Source of the DNA: Lederbergia lenta NBRC 16444
Lineage (GTDB): Bacteria > Bacillota > Bacilli > Bacillales > Bacillaceae_C
Length of the DNA: 64,000 nucleotides
NCBI RefSeq assembly: GCF_001591545.1
Contig: NZ_BCVC01000010.1
Coordinates: 1 to 64,000 of the forward strand
Reading direction: 5' to 3'
This document shows positions 44,189 through 53,609 of this stretch, in pieces (the first letter of the stretch is position 1; the number at the start of each line of letters is the position of its first letter). The notes below the pieces were generated by a model. That model was given only the letters and a program-made list of their open reading frames with translations. It had not been told where the DNA came from and searched no databases. The position numbers were made by a program, and so were the translations under genes.

Positions 44189-44662
44189 ATGCATTTTCAT
44201 AAATTCGAAAAAATTTGGTTGGTTTTTGGTATTTTATCATTGGTTATATTTTTAAGTATTGTTGGCGTTACCGCTTTTTCACACGGGCATACACCCGCAG
44301 GTGGGATGGACATCATCGATCCAGAAAAGGTGCATGAAACGGCTCCATTTAACAAACCTGGCGTCCATAAAATCGATGAGGATACGTATGAAGTAGTTAT
44401 TATTGGGATGGCTTTTGGCTACAACCCTGCGCAAATAAAAGTTCCCGCTGGAAAAGAAATTATTTTTACAGTAACAAGTACAGATGTTGTACACAGCTTC
44501 ACAATAGATGATACAAAGGTAAACATGATGGCTGTTCCCGGGAGGATCACGCATAAAAGCTACACCTTCAATAATCCTGGAAAATATTTAGTACTTTGTA
44601 ATGAGTATTGCGGGGCAGGACATCATTTAATGCAGACAGAGATTGAGGTGTATGAACCATGA
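44189..44662 (+). CDS. ba3-type cytochrome c oxidase subunit II
   Basis: The product has 157 residues from ATG 44189 (GTGGGTGAGAG upstream; GTG 44177 is the alternative). One N-terminal membrane helix, then a cupredoxin domain outside the membrane. The CuA ligands are visible: His in DVVHSF, and CNEYCGAGHHLMQ with two Cys, His and Met. It takes electrons from cytochrome c. Only one membrane helix, as in ba3 enzymes. It overlaps subunit I by 4 bp. Confidence 0.93.
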   Translation: MHFHKFEKIWLVFGILSLVIFLSIVGVTAFSHGHTPAGGMDIIDPEKVHETAPFNKPGVHKIDEDTYEVVIIGMAFGYNPAQIKVPAGKEIIFTVTSTDVVHSFTIDDTKVNMMAVPGRITHKSYTFNNPGKYLVLCNEYCGAGHHLMQTEIEVYEP

Positions 44663-46311
44663 AGGTAATACAAGAACGTAAACTAGTTTTATGGAATATT
44701 AATGTCGCTTATATCGCTTTTATTATAGGAACGTTTTGTGGGTTACTTCAAGTGTTTATCCGTAATGATGCTCTTGAACTACCTAAATGGCTTGATTATT
44801 ATCAAATTCTAACGGCACACGGTGTTCTACTTGCTCTCATTTATACGACATTCTTCATTTTCGCATTTTTAATCGCCGGTATGAGTAAAACATTAGGTAG
44901 TTTTGGGACTAAAGTACATTTATTTGCTTGGCTTGGATTCATTGTTACGCTAATCGGAACAATATTGGCAACAATAATGATTATCTCAGGAAAAGCATCC
45001 GTACTATATACATTCTATGCCCCTTTAAAAGCAAGTGGCTGGTATTATATCGGGCTTGCTCTCGTCATCGTTGGGACGTGGTTAAGCAGTTTTGCCTTGA
45101 TCGGTCATTATATCGCTTGGAAAAAGCGAAATAAAGGTCAATTTAGTCCGCTATTCGCATTCATGACAATATCTACACTCATCCTGTGGATCATTGCCTG
45201 TCTAGGAGTGGTCGTATCCGTACTCTTCCTTTATATCCCTTGGGCATTCGGATGGGTTGATACGATCAATGTGGAATTAAGTCGATCATTATTCTGGTAT
45301 TTCGGCCATCCTCTCGTCTATTTTTGGTTACTACCTGCTTATATAGCTTGGTATGTTGTCGTGCCAAAAATTATTGGTACGAAAGTGTTTAGCGATGCTT
45401 TAGCACGTTTCTCCTTTGTGCTTTTCATTCTATTTTCTATTCCAGTTGGCTTCCATCATCAATTGACAGAGCCAGGAATTTCAAGCTTCTGGAAGTTTCT
45501 CCAAGTTGTATTAACATTTATGGTTATCGTTCCATCACTTATGACTGCATTCTCGATGTTTGCGACATTTGAAATTTCCGGAAGAAGAAAAGGTGGAATT
45601 GGGTTGGTCGGCTGGTTTATAAAACTACCGTGGAATGATGTCAGATTTACATCTATTTTCCTCGCCATGTTGTTCTTTATTCCTGGAGGAGCTGGTGGGA
45701 TCATTAATGCAAGCTTTCAGCTAAATGAGCTTGTGCATAATACGATGTGGGTTGTCGGCCATTTTCACATTACTGTTGGAACTCCGGTTGCAATGACCTT
45801 CATGGGGATTTCCTTTTGGCTCATTCCTTATTTGTCAGGCCGGAAATTTACAAAATCATTGCAAAAACTTGCGTTCATACAAATTATAACTTGGTCCATT
45901 GGCATGTTATTGATGTCAACTGCACAGCATATACTGGGACTGCTAGGGGCACCAAGAAGAACAGCCTTTGCTGGATATAATAGTCATCCTTCCGCACTCG
46001 AATGGTTTGATGGAATTTTATCAAACCACGTCACAATGGCTGTCGGGGGCACCATTTTATTTCTATCAGCAATGCTCTTAGTTTATATCGTAGCAAACCT
46101 AATGTTTTTTGCTCCTAAAGCAAATGTACCAACGGAAGCAGAGGAATTTCCAGTTGCGGATAGCGATACAACACACACACCGAAGTTTTTGGAAAATTGG
46201 TGGCTTTGGATTGGGCTTGCAGTCGCTCTTATAGGCATGGCATATGCAATTCCATTAAGCGATATGATCCAACATTCGCCTCCCGGCTCTCGGGGATTTA
46301 TCACTTGGTAG
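44659..46311 (+). CDS. ba3-type cytochrome c oxidase subunit I
   Basis: The product has 550 residues and about 13 membrane helices. Heme and CuB ligands: LTAHGVLLAL (low-spin heme His), FGHPLVYFW (CuB His and cross-link Tyr, near 218-222), GFHHQ (two CuB His, near 265) and VVGHFHITVG (heme His pair, near 367). It lacks the D-channel motif of A-type oxidases, as expected for the B (ba3) family, known for high oxygen affinity. This fits control by Fnr under low oxygen. Confidence 0.94.
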   Translation: MKVIQERKLVLWNINVAYIAFIIGTFCGLLQVFIRNDALELPKWLDYYQILTAHGVLLALIYTTFFIFAFLIAGMSKTLGSFGTKVHLFAWLGFIVTLIGTILATIMIISGKASVLYTFYAPLKASGWYYIGLALVIVGTWLSSFALIGHYIAWKKRNKGQFSPLFAFMTISTLILWIIACLGVVVSVLFLYIPWAFGWVDTINVELSRSLFWYFGHPLVYFWLLPAYIAWYVVVPKIIGTKVFSDALARFSFVLFILFSIPVGFHHQLTEPGISSFWKFLQVVLTFMVIVPSLMTAFSMFATFEISGRRKGGIGLVGWFIKLPWNDVRFTSIFLAMLFFIPGGAGGIINASFQLNELVHNTMWVVGHFHITVGTPVAMTFMGISFWLIPYLSGRKFTKSLQKLAFIQIITWSIGMLLMSTAQHILGLLGAPRRTAFAGYNSHPSALEWFDGILSNHVTMAVGGTILFLSAMLLVYIVANLMFFAPKANVPTEAEEFPVADSDTTHTPKFLENWWLWIGLAVALIGMAYAIPLSDMIQHSPPGSRGFITW

Positions 46312-46323
46312 GAGATGATGAAT

Positions 46324-46416
46324 ATGTTCTTAGCTATATTAGCGATGTTAATAGTGATTACGGTAATGATTGTGATTACAGTTGAAATTAATACCCTTGA
46401 TTATGATGGAAAATAA
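46324..46416 (+). CDS. Small membrane peptide at end of oxidase operon
   Basis: The product has 30 residues from ATG 46324, with TAGGAG nine bases upstream overlapping the subunit I stop; ATG 46318 and 46315 are alternatives. Nearly the whole peptide is one membrane helix (MFLAILAMLIVITVMIVITV) with an acidic tail (EINTLDYDGK). It is only 12 bp after subunit I and before the operon terminator, so it is cotranscribed. It may be an extra oxidase subunit or assembly factor, like other single-helix oxidase peptides; I do not know a named family. Confidence 0.65.
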   Translation: MFLAILAMLIVITVMIVITVEINTLDYDGK

Positions 46417-46418
46417 AT

Positions 46419-46462
46419 AGGAAGTCGGTCTTCAAATATTTGAGGGCCGACTTCCTATTTTT
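46419..46462 (+). terminator. Oxidase operon terminator
   Basis: AGGAAGTCGG (46419-46428) pairs with CCGACTTCCT (46448-46457), with further pairing inside (TCAAATATTTGA), then a T-run. Confidence 0.85.
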
Positions 46463-46625
46463 CTATTAAGCAGCTAGCTTGCTGGTAATTAGTTTCCTAT
46501 TAATTATAGTGCCAAAGTATAGAGTGTTCCGATAATGTATCGATTCTCAAATCATTTCATTCACCATTTCTATTCAATATAGGTTATTGTATTAGTGTAG
46601 ATAAAATTGAGGGAGGCTTTTTCGC

Positions 46626-47552
46626 ATGAAATATAATCAAATCAAAAATACTGATTTAAGCGTTTCCAACATTATCATGGGGAATATGCGGTTACCACAG
46701 CTTTCTGTATCTGAAATTGAGCATTTAATCCGTACTGCAATGGAGGAAGGCATTAATTTCTTTGATCATGCTGATATTTATGGCGGTGGAAAGAGTGAAG
46801 AGTTATTTGCCGAAGCCATCCAAATGAATACAAGTATCAGAGAAAAAATGATATTGCAAAGTAAATGCGGAATTAATAGTAAAGGGAATTACTTTGATTT
46901 TTCAAAGAAACATATTTTATCATCTGTTGATGGCATCTTGAAGCGTTTAAAGACCGATTATCTAGATATCCTCCTACTTCATCGTCCTGACCCATTAATG
47001 GAGCCAGAAGAGGTCGCTGAAGCATTTGATGAATTACATAATAGTGGTAAAGTAAGATATTTTGGCGTATCCAATCAAAACCCAGCACAAATTGAGCTAC
47101 TTCAAAAATATAATGCTCACAAATTGGTAGTTAATCAATTGCAATTTAGCATCGCACATACGCCAATGATTGATTCTGGTATTGCTTTAAATATGAATAC
47201 TGACCAATCTATTAATCGCGATAGTAGCATTTTAGAATATTGCCGGCTGAACGATATTACTATTCAAGCTTGGTCACCATACCAAAACGGTTTCTTTAAA
47301 GGCCCATTTCTTGGCGATGTCGATAACTTCCCTGAATTAAATGAAGTAATAGATGGTATTGCCGAGAATTATGCAGTCACCAACACTGCCATCGCTACTG
47401 CCTGGATTACCCGCCATCCCGCCAATATTCAAGTCGTACTTGGGACAACCAATGCGCAGCGACTGAAAGATGCTTGCAAGGGATCTGAAATCGCATTGAC
47501 AAGAGAAGAATGGTATCAAATTTATAAAGCGGCTGGAAATATAGTCCCTTAA
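46626..47552 (+). CDS. Aldo/keto reductase (YdhF-like)
   Basis: The product has 308 residues in the (beta/alpha)8 aldo/keto reductase fold. Catalytic tetrad: Asp in FFDHADIYGGG with Tyr, Lys in LQSKCGI, His in LLLHRPDPL. NADPH-binding C-terminal segment VVLGTTNAQRL. ATG has GGGAGG nearby. It reduces carbonyl compounds; the substrate is unknown. Single gene with its own terminator. Confidence 0.9.
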   Translation: MKYNQIKNTDLSVSNIIMGNMRLPQLSVSEIEHLIRTAMEEGINFFDHADIYGGGKSEELFAEAIQMNTSIREKMILQSKCGINSKGNYFDFSKKHILSSVDGILKRLKTDYLDILLLHRPDPLMEPEEVAEAFDELHNSGKVRYFGVSNQNPAQIELLQKYNAHKLVVNQLQFSIAHTPMIDSGIALNMNTDQSINRDSSILEYCRLNDITIQAWSPYQNGFFKGPFLGDVDNFPELNEVIDGIAENYAVTNTAIATAWITRHPANIQVVLGTTNAQRLKDACKGSEIALTREEWYQIYKAAGNIVP

Positions 47553-47570
47553 TATGTTAGAACATGCAAT

Positions 47571-47610
47571 AAACGCCTCTAGGTCAACAATGATCTAGAG
47601 GCGTTTATTC
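47571..47610. terminator. Terminator between converging genes
   Basis: Perfect 12-bp stem AAACGCCTCTAG (47571-47582) / CTAGAGGCGTTT (47595-47606), with T-rich sequence after it. It serves the aldo/keto reductase and perhaps the converging lipoprotein gene. Confidence 0.85.
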
Positions 47611-47621
47611 ATTATAGAACT

Positions 47622-48620
47622 TTATGGCAACTTATAATATCCATCATAAATAGCATTTGCCTCTTCTTTAGATACCCGCTGATAAAACTCTCCATCAGCA
47701 AATTTTATTTTATCCTTATTAGATATATCATATTTTACGGACCCTTCTTCGTAAATCAGTTCAATCTCTGTATCACTTACATGTTTAATACTTTTTATTT
47801 TATCGAAAGTGATAAAATCTGAGTAAGCTAGGGCACACGCAACATATTCAGATGTAATATGACAGGCCATTGTATCGTTTAGCCAATAGCCGCCAAGTGT
47901 ACCAATATCTTTTGAAGCTGCTTCCTTTGCTTTCTTCTCTGCTTCTGCCTTCAGTTTTGCGGCTTTTCTCTCTTCTTCTTCTTTAGCTTTTAATTCTGCT
48001 GCCATCCTCTCCTCTTCTGCTTTTTTCGCTAAAGCAGCTTGTCTTTCTTCTTCTGCCCTTGCTTCAGCAGCCGCCTTATCTTTAGCTATTTTCACTTCCT
48101 CTATAAATGATGTTATCTTTTGTTTTACATCCTTATAGAAGGGATGGGTTAAGTCTTGCTGCAAGAGAGCTTCAAGTGTCTGTATAGACGCATCAAATGC
48201 TTGCTCATTTAACTGCTTCTTTGCATTTTCAAAGCTGAGCAAATACTCTTTTTCACTCGTTTTTAATACTTTGATTTCTTTCTGCATTGCTTTTGCCTTC
48301 TTCACTAATAGTTCAGATCCTTCTTCCCCATCCATTATTTTACCGATAACTTCTTCTACTTTATCTAAATTACCATCGGAAAACCCCTCTAGTGCCTGCT
48401 GTATTAGTTTGGTTTGTTGTGATAATATCTTTGCATGTTCATCTTCTGGCTTTTCTTCCAACGCCATTTCAAAAAAACTTTCCGCTTTAGCAAATTCTTC
48501 TTTTTCGATACGCTCTAAACCTTTCGCCATCATTTGTTCATATACCTTATTATTGGAACAACCGATAAGAGCTAATGATAATCCTAGTAAAAAAACAATC
48601 ATTTTATATTGCTTTATCAT
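47622..48620 (-). CDS. Lipoprotein with TPR-like helices and Ala/Glu/Lys coiled coil
   Basis: The product has 332 residues. Lipobox ALIGC (Cys21). Residues about 28-75 form a TPR-like helix pair (AKGLERIEKEEFAKAESFFEMAL), then more helices, a long Ala/Glu/Lys-rich coiled coil (about 175-240), and a small C-terminal beta domain (YWLNDTMACHITSEYVAC) with two Cys. ATG has GAAGGAGAG upstream. Anchored on the outer face of the membrane. I do not recognise a named family; an envelope scaffolding role is possible. Confidence 0.75.
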   Translation of the reverse strand: MIKQYKMIVFLLGLSLALIGCSNNKVYEQMMAKGLERIEKEEFAKAESFFEMALEEKPEDEHAKILSQQTKLIQQALEGFSDGNLDKVEEVIGKIMDGEEGSELLVKKAKAMQKEIKVLKTSEKEYLLSFENAKKQLNEQAFDASIQTLEALLQQDLTHPFYKDVKQKITSFIEEVKIAKDKAAAEARAEEERQAALAKKAEEERMAAELKAKEEEERKAAKLKAEAEKKAKEAASKDIGTLGGYWLNDTMACHITSEYVACALAYSDFITFDKIKSIKHVSDTEIELIYEEGSVKYDISNKDKIKFADGEFYQRVSKEEANAIYDGYYKLP

Positions 48621-48699
48621 TCAATTAATCTCTCCTTCTACCTTTTCGAGTCGAATATAACAATCAATACATAAGTCATACCATAATCCAGAAAAATAT

Positions 48700-48727
48700 A
48701 AAAGCCCTTTGCGATAAGCAAAGGACT
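48700..48727 (-). terminator. Terminator after amidohydrolase gene
   Basis: GCCCTTTGC (48704-48712) / GCAAAGGAC (48718-48726) with a short loop; on the minus strand a T-rich tract follows. Confidence 0.75.
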
Positions 48728-48741
48728 AGATTCAGCAGTCA

Positions 48742-49974
48742 TTATTCGGATAGCATGGTTAAAACCGTATCCAATAAAACATTTACACCTTTTTCACAAT
48801 CTTCCCATGTTGTTTTTTCTTCTTCACAATGACTTTTTCCATTTATGCTTGGAACAAAGACCATTGCTGTTGGTAACACACTTGCCATAAATTGAGCGTC
48901 ATGTCCCGCTCCACTAACCATTCTTTTATTGGAATATCCTAGAGACTGCGCTGATTGTTCCAATCGATGACAAATATCTTTGTCGAACCAAACAGTATCC
49001 CTGTCCCATAGTTTTGTTGTTTTTATTTCGCAGTCTTCATTTAATGAAAATTGCGGAAGACCTTGAATAATTTCTTCTACTGCGGCAATAACCTCGGGAT
49101 TTTTATGTCGCGCCTCCAAAGAAAAGATAACTTTATTAGGAATAACAGTATGAATATTTGGAAAGGCATTTATCCTACCAATTGTGTATACTAAATCACT
49201 ATCAAGTCCACCTAACCTATGTCGAATTTCAGTGATGAGATGATTAGCAGCAAATAAAGCATCCCTTCTCATATTCATTGGCGTCGTACCAGCATGGTTA
49301 GATTCGCCTAATATTTCAAACTCATAACAAGCCATCCCAACTACGCATTCAACGATACCAATAGAAAGCGATTCCTTTTCAAGTATTGGGCCTTGTTCTA
49401 TATGCAGCTCTAGTAAGGCTGAACCTTCTTTTAAACGATTCGCTTCATCTCCTGCATATCTACTAGCATTCAATGCTTGTTCAAACGTTTTTCCCTCTAG
49501 ATCTACTTTATTTAACATAGTCTTCTTATCAAATTTTCCCGATATCACCCCAGATGCCATCATCGAAGGTTCAAACCTAGCGCCTTCTTCATTTGTAAAA
49601 TTAACGATCGTAATTGGAATGTTTGGTTTAATCCCATTGTCCACTAACGTTCTCACTATTTCTAAACCTGCTATGACACCCAAGACTCCATCAAAACGTC
49701 CGCCTCTTTTTACTGAGTCAAGATGGGAACCTATTACAATTGGTGCTTTATTTTCTGTCCCTTTAAGTGTTGCATATATGCATCCCATATCATCTATCTT
49801 GATTTCCAAACCTAATTCTTCACAGCAAGAACAAAAGTAATCTCTGACTAAGCGATCTTCTTCAGATAATGCCAAACGGGTCACACCATTTTTTTCTGTT
49901 CGTCCAAAATTTGCGAAGCGTTCAAGCTCATCCTTTAATCTTTCCCTATTGATCATTAACTTTTGTTTTTGCAT
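48742..49974 (-). CDS. M20-family Zn amidohydrolase (N-carbamoyl-amino-acid hydrolase / allantoate amidohydrolase type)
   Basis: The product has 410 residues from ATG 49974 (GGGAG upstream; GTG 49983 is in frame). Metal ligands of the hydantoinase/carbamoylase group: His84 (GSHLDSV), Asp95 (GGRFDGVLG), Glu130 (FTNEEGARF), His191 (LHIEQGP) and a late His (GKSHCEEE). The lid domain has the substrate-binding ESNHAGTTPM segment. It hydrolyses N-carbamoyl or ureido bonds; amino-acid carbamoylase and allantoate amidohydrolase cannot be told apart here. A divergent NCS1 permease 866 bp away could import the precursor. Confidence 0.87.
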   Translation of the reverse strand: MQKQKLMINRERLKDELERFANFGRTEKNGVTRLALSEEDRLVRDYFCSCCEELGLEIKIDDMGCIYATLKGTENKAPIVIGSHLDSVKRGGRFDGVLGVIAGLEIVRTLVDNGIKPNIPITIVNFTNEEGARFEPSMMASGVISGKFDKKTMLNKVDLEGKTFEQALNASRYAGDEANRLKEGSALLELHIEQGPILEKESLSIGIVECVVGMACYEFEILGESNHAGTTPMNMRRDALFAANHLITEIRHRLGGLDSDLVYTIGRINAFPNIHTVIPNKVIFSLEARHKNPEVIAAVEEIIQGLPQFSLNEDCEIKTTKLWDRDTVWFDKDICHRLEQSAQSLGYSNKRMVSGAGHDAQFMASVLPTAMVFVPSINGKSHCEEEKTTWEDCEKGVNVLLDTVLTMLSE

Positions 49975-50839
49975 GAATAACACTCCCTTTTTAAAAACTA
50001 ATTAAAATTGGTAGGTTTTTAATAATGAATGTTTCTCTATTAATAATATATACGTATAAACATAAATCCATTCTAATTTCCAAGAGCTCTAGTTGTAAAC
50101 ATTCCCAATATTCAGCCTCATAATAATTATATACTAATATATAAAGCTGTCATTAGACAAAGCATACAATTATTTAGCCATTCTTTTGGATAATATGTAT
50201 GATCTTTTGAGAATTCTTATGGTACAAGCAACGATTTTCCTTCCGTGTAACCACTGAAAAAATTTTCTTAATGCGGAATATTAGAATACTGTTGATTTCA
50301 ACTCCAGACAGCCGCTTCAGTCGCTTTGCTCCTTGCAGGGTCTCACCCCCTCGGAGTCGCCACCTTACACTTCAATCAACTAGGTGTTGTTTTTCTTAAA
50401 GATGTTGGCCACGAAACCCTTGCCACACGATGTGGCGACTCTAGCCTTCGTCCTGTACCCCAAATTCATAAATCTTACTCGGATAGTTATAAAAGGATTG
50501 GGCTGTTCTTTGCTAATCTTTTTATTCACCATTTATTTTCATGTTGCTGTGTTTTTATTCATTCTCAGGGAATAATACCTTTAGAATAAAAAGCTTAAGA
50601 AAGAATCACAATGAATAAAATAGTATGAAATATGCCATTATTTATATGATATACGCAGAAATCCGCAGAAAAGGCTGGTTTTTCTTTGTATAAAACCAAG
50701 AGAAGCCTTATTACGCTATTTGATTGCATCTAATTTCTATTGTTACAATATAAAGTGGCCGAAGCGAGACAATGACTTTAGTTTATAAAACGCGGAAATA
50801 GATTGTGAATATTTACACAAAATATAGGAGTTGATAATT
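49975..50839. other. Intergenic region with dispersed repeat
   Basis: This 865-bp gap between divergent genes holds no gene that I can support. The middle (50289-50460) is a G/C-richer repeat-like segment, listed separately. The rest is A/T-rich; promoters for both genes are not obvious. Confidence 0.45.
50289..50460. repeat. Dispersed Bacillaceae-type repeat, degenerate
   Basis: It begins GATTTCAACTCCAGACAGCC and continues with CGCTTCAGTCGCTTTGCTCC, like the start of the common GATTTCCGCTCCAGGCGG intergenic repeat. GGAGTCGCCAC (50355-50365) is repeated inverted as GTGGCGACTC (50433-50442). Base composition differs from flanking sequence. Family assignment is from memory. Confidence 0.5.
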
Positions 50840-52231
50840 ATGGGGTCTGTCCAAGTTACAGATCAAAATGCTAAAGAAGATGATTATTCATTAGATAGGG
50901 TACCTCGTTCAAAAAGAAATATGAGTTGGTTAAGTATTACAAATATTACCTTTGGGATTGCAACAGCCATTTTCTATTTTCAAATGGGAAGCGTAATGGC
51001 ACTTCAATTCGGAGCAATTAATGCTATCATTTCATCCATATACGCAATCATTGTTGCTGGAATACTAGGGACGTTCATTGCTTATTTTTCAGCAAAATCA
51101 GGTATGAACGTGAACCTAATGTCCAGAGGCGGAGGATTTGGGTATATAGGCGCCTCATTAACCTCATTCATTTATGCTACAAACTTCATCATGTATTGTG
51201 CTTTTGAAGGCTTAATATTAGTCTATGCTGTTCATACATTTTTCCCAAGCATACCTGCTTGGACTTTAATTATTTTCTTTGGAACACTTGTTATACCTTT
51301 AAATTGGTTTGGTATAAAACAACTAGATAAATTACAAAAATGGTCTTTACCAATATTTGCTGTTTTTTTAATTATTGCAATTGTTGTATCTATCTACACA
51401 CCTTCGATCTATGAAGGGCATTTTTGGACCTATATGCCAGAAGGCGTTCAAGTAGGTGGCCAAGCTTTACTACTTTGTATGGGGATGCACCATGGAATTA
51501 TGGGTTTAACGGCTCTACTTGCTTCAGATTATGCCAGATTCCTAAAGCCAAAGGATATCAGAAAAGGATCGATCGCAATTGGATTTATCCCACAGTTTTT
51601 CTGCTATGGGGTTATGGGTGGTCTTGGAATATGGTTTGGTGTTCGTCTCGGGGAATCTAATCCGGGTATTTACATCGTTCTGCTTCTTGGTCTTGGAGGA
51701 GCATTATTCACTATGCTAACTCAAATCAGAATCAATGTGACCAATATTTACAGTGGTTCTTTATCCCTTGCAAGCTTCTTTGAAAATGTTTTCAACTTTA
51801 AACCAAGCAGACGTTTCTGGGTTGTCGTAACGGGCGTATCTGCAATGGTTTTAATGCTAGGTGGCATCGTTGATCATTTAGACACAGCTATGACTTTCCA
51901 AGGGGTATTTTTATTGGCCTGGGCAGCAATTTTAGTTAGTGATGCTTTAATTGTAAAAAAAGCATTGAAGATCGGCCCTCGTTATTATGAAGCTAGGCAA
52001 GAATACTTGTATAAATGGAATCCTGTTGGAGTAGTATCCTTAATCATTGCAAGTGGTTTAGGTACAATTGCTGCTTTGGGATATATGGGATCATTCTTAC
52101 AGAGCACAGCTGCATTTTTCGCCGCTGTACTAGCTGCTCTACTTACAGTCATTTTAGCAATATATACAAAAGGTAAGTATTACATGAAGAATACGCCTAA
52201 TGACGTTCCTGAGGAAGATTATATTGCTTAA
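50840..52231 (+). CDS. NCS1-family nucleobase/allantoin-type permease
   Basis: The product has 463 residues from ATG 50840 (AGGAG nine bases upstream). Twelve membrane segments of the purine-cytosine permease family: NITFGIATAIFYFQMGSVMA near the N-terminus, GSALTSFIYA-like segment with GGGFGYIGAS, and the mid-protein LNWFGIKQLDKLQKWSLP. It imports a nucleobase, hydantoin or ureide with a cation. Pairing with the divergent amidohydrolase favours a ureide/hydantoin substrate, which is inference. Confidence 0.85.
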   Translation: MGSVQVTDQNAKEDDYSLDRVPRSKRNMSWLSITNITFGIATAIFYFQMGSVMALQFGAINAIISSIYAIIVAGILGTFIAYFSAKSGMNVNLMSRGGGFGYIGASLTSFIYATNFIMYCAFEGLILVYAVHTFFPSIPAWTLIIFFGTLVIPLNWFGIKQLDKLQKWSLPIFAVFLIIAIVVSIYTPSIYEGHFWTYMPEGVQVGGQALLLCMGMHHGIMGLTALLASDYARFLKPKDIRKGSIAIGFIPQFFCYGVMGGLGIWFGVRLGESNPGIYIVLLLGLGGALFTMLTQIRINVTNIYSGSLSLASFFENVFNFKPSRRFWVVVTGVSAMVLMLGGIVDHLDTAMTFQGVFLLAWAAILVSDALIVKKALKIGPRYYEARQEYLYKWNPVGVVSLIIASGLGTIAALGYMGSFLQSTAAFFAAVLAALLTVILAIYTKGKYYMKNTPNDVPEEDYIA

Positions 52232-52382
52232 GCAGGTTGATTTCGGCAGATAGTTACATCTTTGTCACTCAGTCTGCTTGCAATATATCAATCCACTTCA
52301 ATCAACCTTTCTCGGTCTTCATGCACTCTTTTTCGCGTTTTCCAATGGATAATGGAACCAAATTAGTTTTTTATTATGTTGA

Positions 52383-52414
52383 AAAGATGAGAGATTCTCC
52401 TCTCGTCTTTTTTT
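52383..52414 (+). terminator. Terminator after NCS1 permease
   Basis: AAAGATGAGAG (52383-52393) / CTCTCGTCTTT (52400-52410), one G-T pair, with T-run to 52414. Confidence 0.85.
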
Positions 52415-52422
52415 GTTCTTAT

Positions 52423-52791
52423 TCATACTCGTTGTCTGTCTAATATCTCCTTGAGCGCTGCAGCTTGGTTATGCTTTTCATCTTTTGCCCCGTACACCAG
52501 CGTTACATACTTTTTATGATTAATCACAACTTGTTTTAATTGTTCCAATTGCTTTTTCATTTCTTCATTTGATTGTAACTCACCTTTGTACATATCTTTG
52601 AACTGCTCGTATTTCTTAGGATCATGGCCGAACCATTTACGCAGCTTTTCTGAAGGGGCTACTTCTTTCATCCAATGGTCCATTTTCAATGACTCCTTTG
52701 AAACACCTCTTGGCCAAATTCTATCTACTAGTACCCGGACACCATCAGAACTTGAAGGAGCTTCATAGGCACGCTTCAATTTTATAGGCAT
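52423..52791 (-). CDS. DUF488 family protein
   Basis: The product has 122 residues. The family pattern is clear: VRVLVDRIWPRGVSKESL, WMKEVAPSEKLRKWFGHDPKKYEQF and a C-terminal VTLVYGAKDEKHNQAAALKEIL. ATG has GGAAGTG upstream. The function of DUF488 (YeaO-like) proteins is not known. Monocistronic. Confidence 0.9.
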   Translation of the reverse strand: MPIKLKRAYEAPSSSDGVRVLVDRIWPRGVSKESLKMDHWMKEVAPSEKLRKWFGHDPKKYEQFKDMYKGELQSNEEMKKQLEQLKQVVINHKKYVTLVYGAKDEKHNQAAALKEILDRQRV

Positions 52792-52865
52792 AATACACTT
52801 CCTTTCGACTTATAAAATGCCCCATCATTTCCCTTATGCTATGCCTTTTTAAACATACTGATGTA

Positions 52866-53609
52866 TTACTTATGTTTCTTTATTCCACTAATAGTCCCCT
52901 CCATTGATACAGTTGCATACCTATCAATATAAAATAACACAATCGTGGAGTCTTTGAGCGCAGTAATTGGTGGAAGTGGACTATCTAAGTCAGTTACGGC
53001 CTCTTGCCTTCCAATTGTTAGGTCATTCACTTGGAGTTTGCCATTCAACACATATAAAAATGGAGTGAATCTTTTATATACTGGTACCTGTAGTTGATCT
53101 CCTTCATTTGGGTGTGCGTCTAAAATATAAATATTTTGTCTGACATGAAGTGGGGCACCACTTGATTCTGGTCCTACCATGAGGTACCAATCCCGATTAT
53201 CCGTTGGCTTATGATGAAATTGGATATTGGGAATAAGGTCTGTTTCCTCAGGGCGGATAAAGATTTGCAGCATTTCAACATGATCTTCTTTTACTTTTTC
53301 CTCATGCCAAAAGCTAAAGCCCGCATTCATTATCATTAGCTTTCCAGGAGCAATCGGCGCTTCAAATCCCGCTGAATCTTTATGGTAAGAGGTACCTGCC
53401 CAAACATAGCTGAAGATTTCATCATTCACATGTTCGTGCATTTTAATTGTTAACCCCTTTTTCATTACGGCATGATCAATAATACTTAATGGGCCGAGTG
53501 CGGAGTCACCTATATCTTCATCCAAAATATTACTAGGCTTTATTCTTGTAATAGTAAAAGGGCCTCTTATTGGCTGAGTATGTTGTTTTGCCGCAAGTTT
53601 ACGTAGCAT
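52866..53609 (-). CDS. Pirin-like cupin protein
   Basis: The product has 247 residues from ATG 53609, preceded by AGAAGGAGG; the frame is open to 53780 but that part looks non-coding. Two cupin barrels, the first with HEHVNDEIFSYVWAGTSYHKDS and FSFWHEEK, a metal-binding pattern seen in pirins/quercetin dioxygenase-like proteins. Biochemical role in Bacillaceae not established. It is divergent from the YusW-like lipoprotein gene. Confidence 0.85.
   Translation of the reverse strand: MLRKLAAKQHTQPIRGPFTITRIKPSNILDEDIGDSALGPLSIIDHAVMKKGLTIKMHEHVNDEIFSYVWAGTSYHKDSAGFEAPIAPGKLMIMNAGFSFWHEEKVKEDHVEMLQIFIRPEETDLIPNIQFHHKPTDNRDWYLMVGPESSGAPLHVRQNIYILDAHPNEGDQLQVPVYKRFTPFLYVLNGKLQVNDLTIGRQEAVTDLDSPLPPITALKDSTIVLFYIDRYATVSMEGTISGIKKHK

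Noticed and set aside
50326-50589. Two overlapping plus-strand ORFs in the 865-bp gap
   Set aside because: They run through the dispersed repeat, have no ribosome site and show no protein-like pattern.
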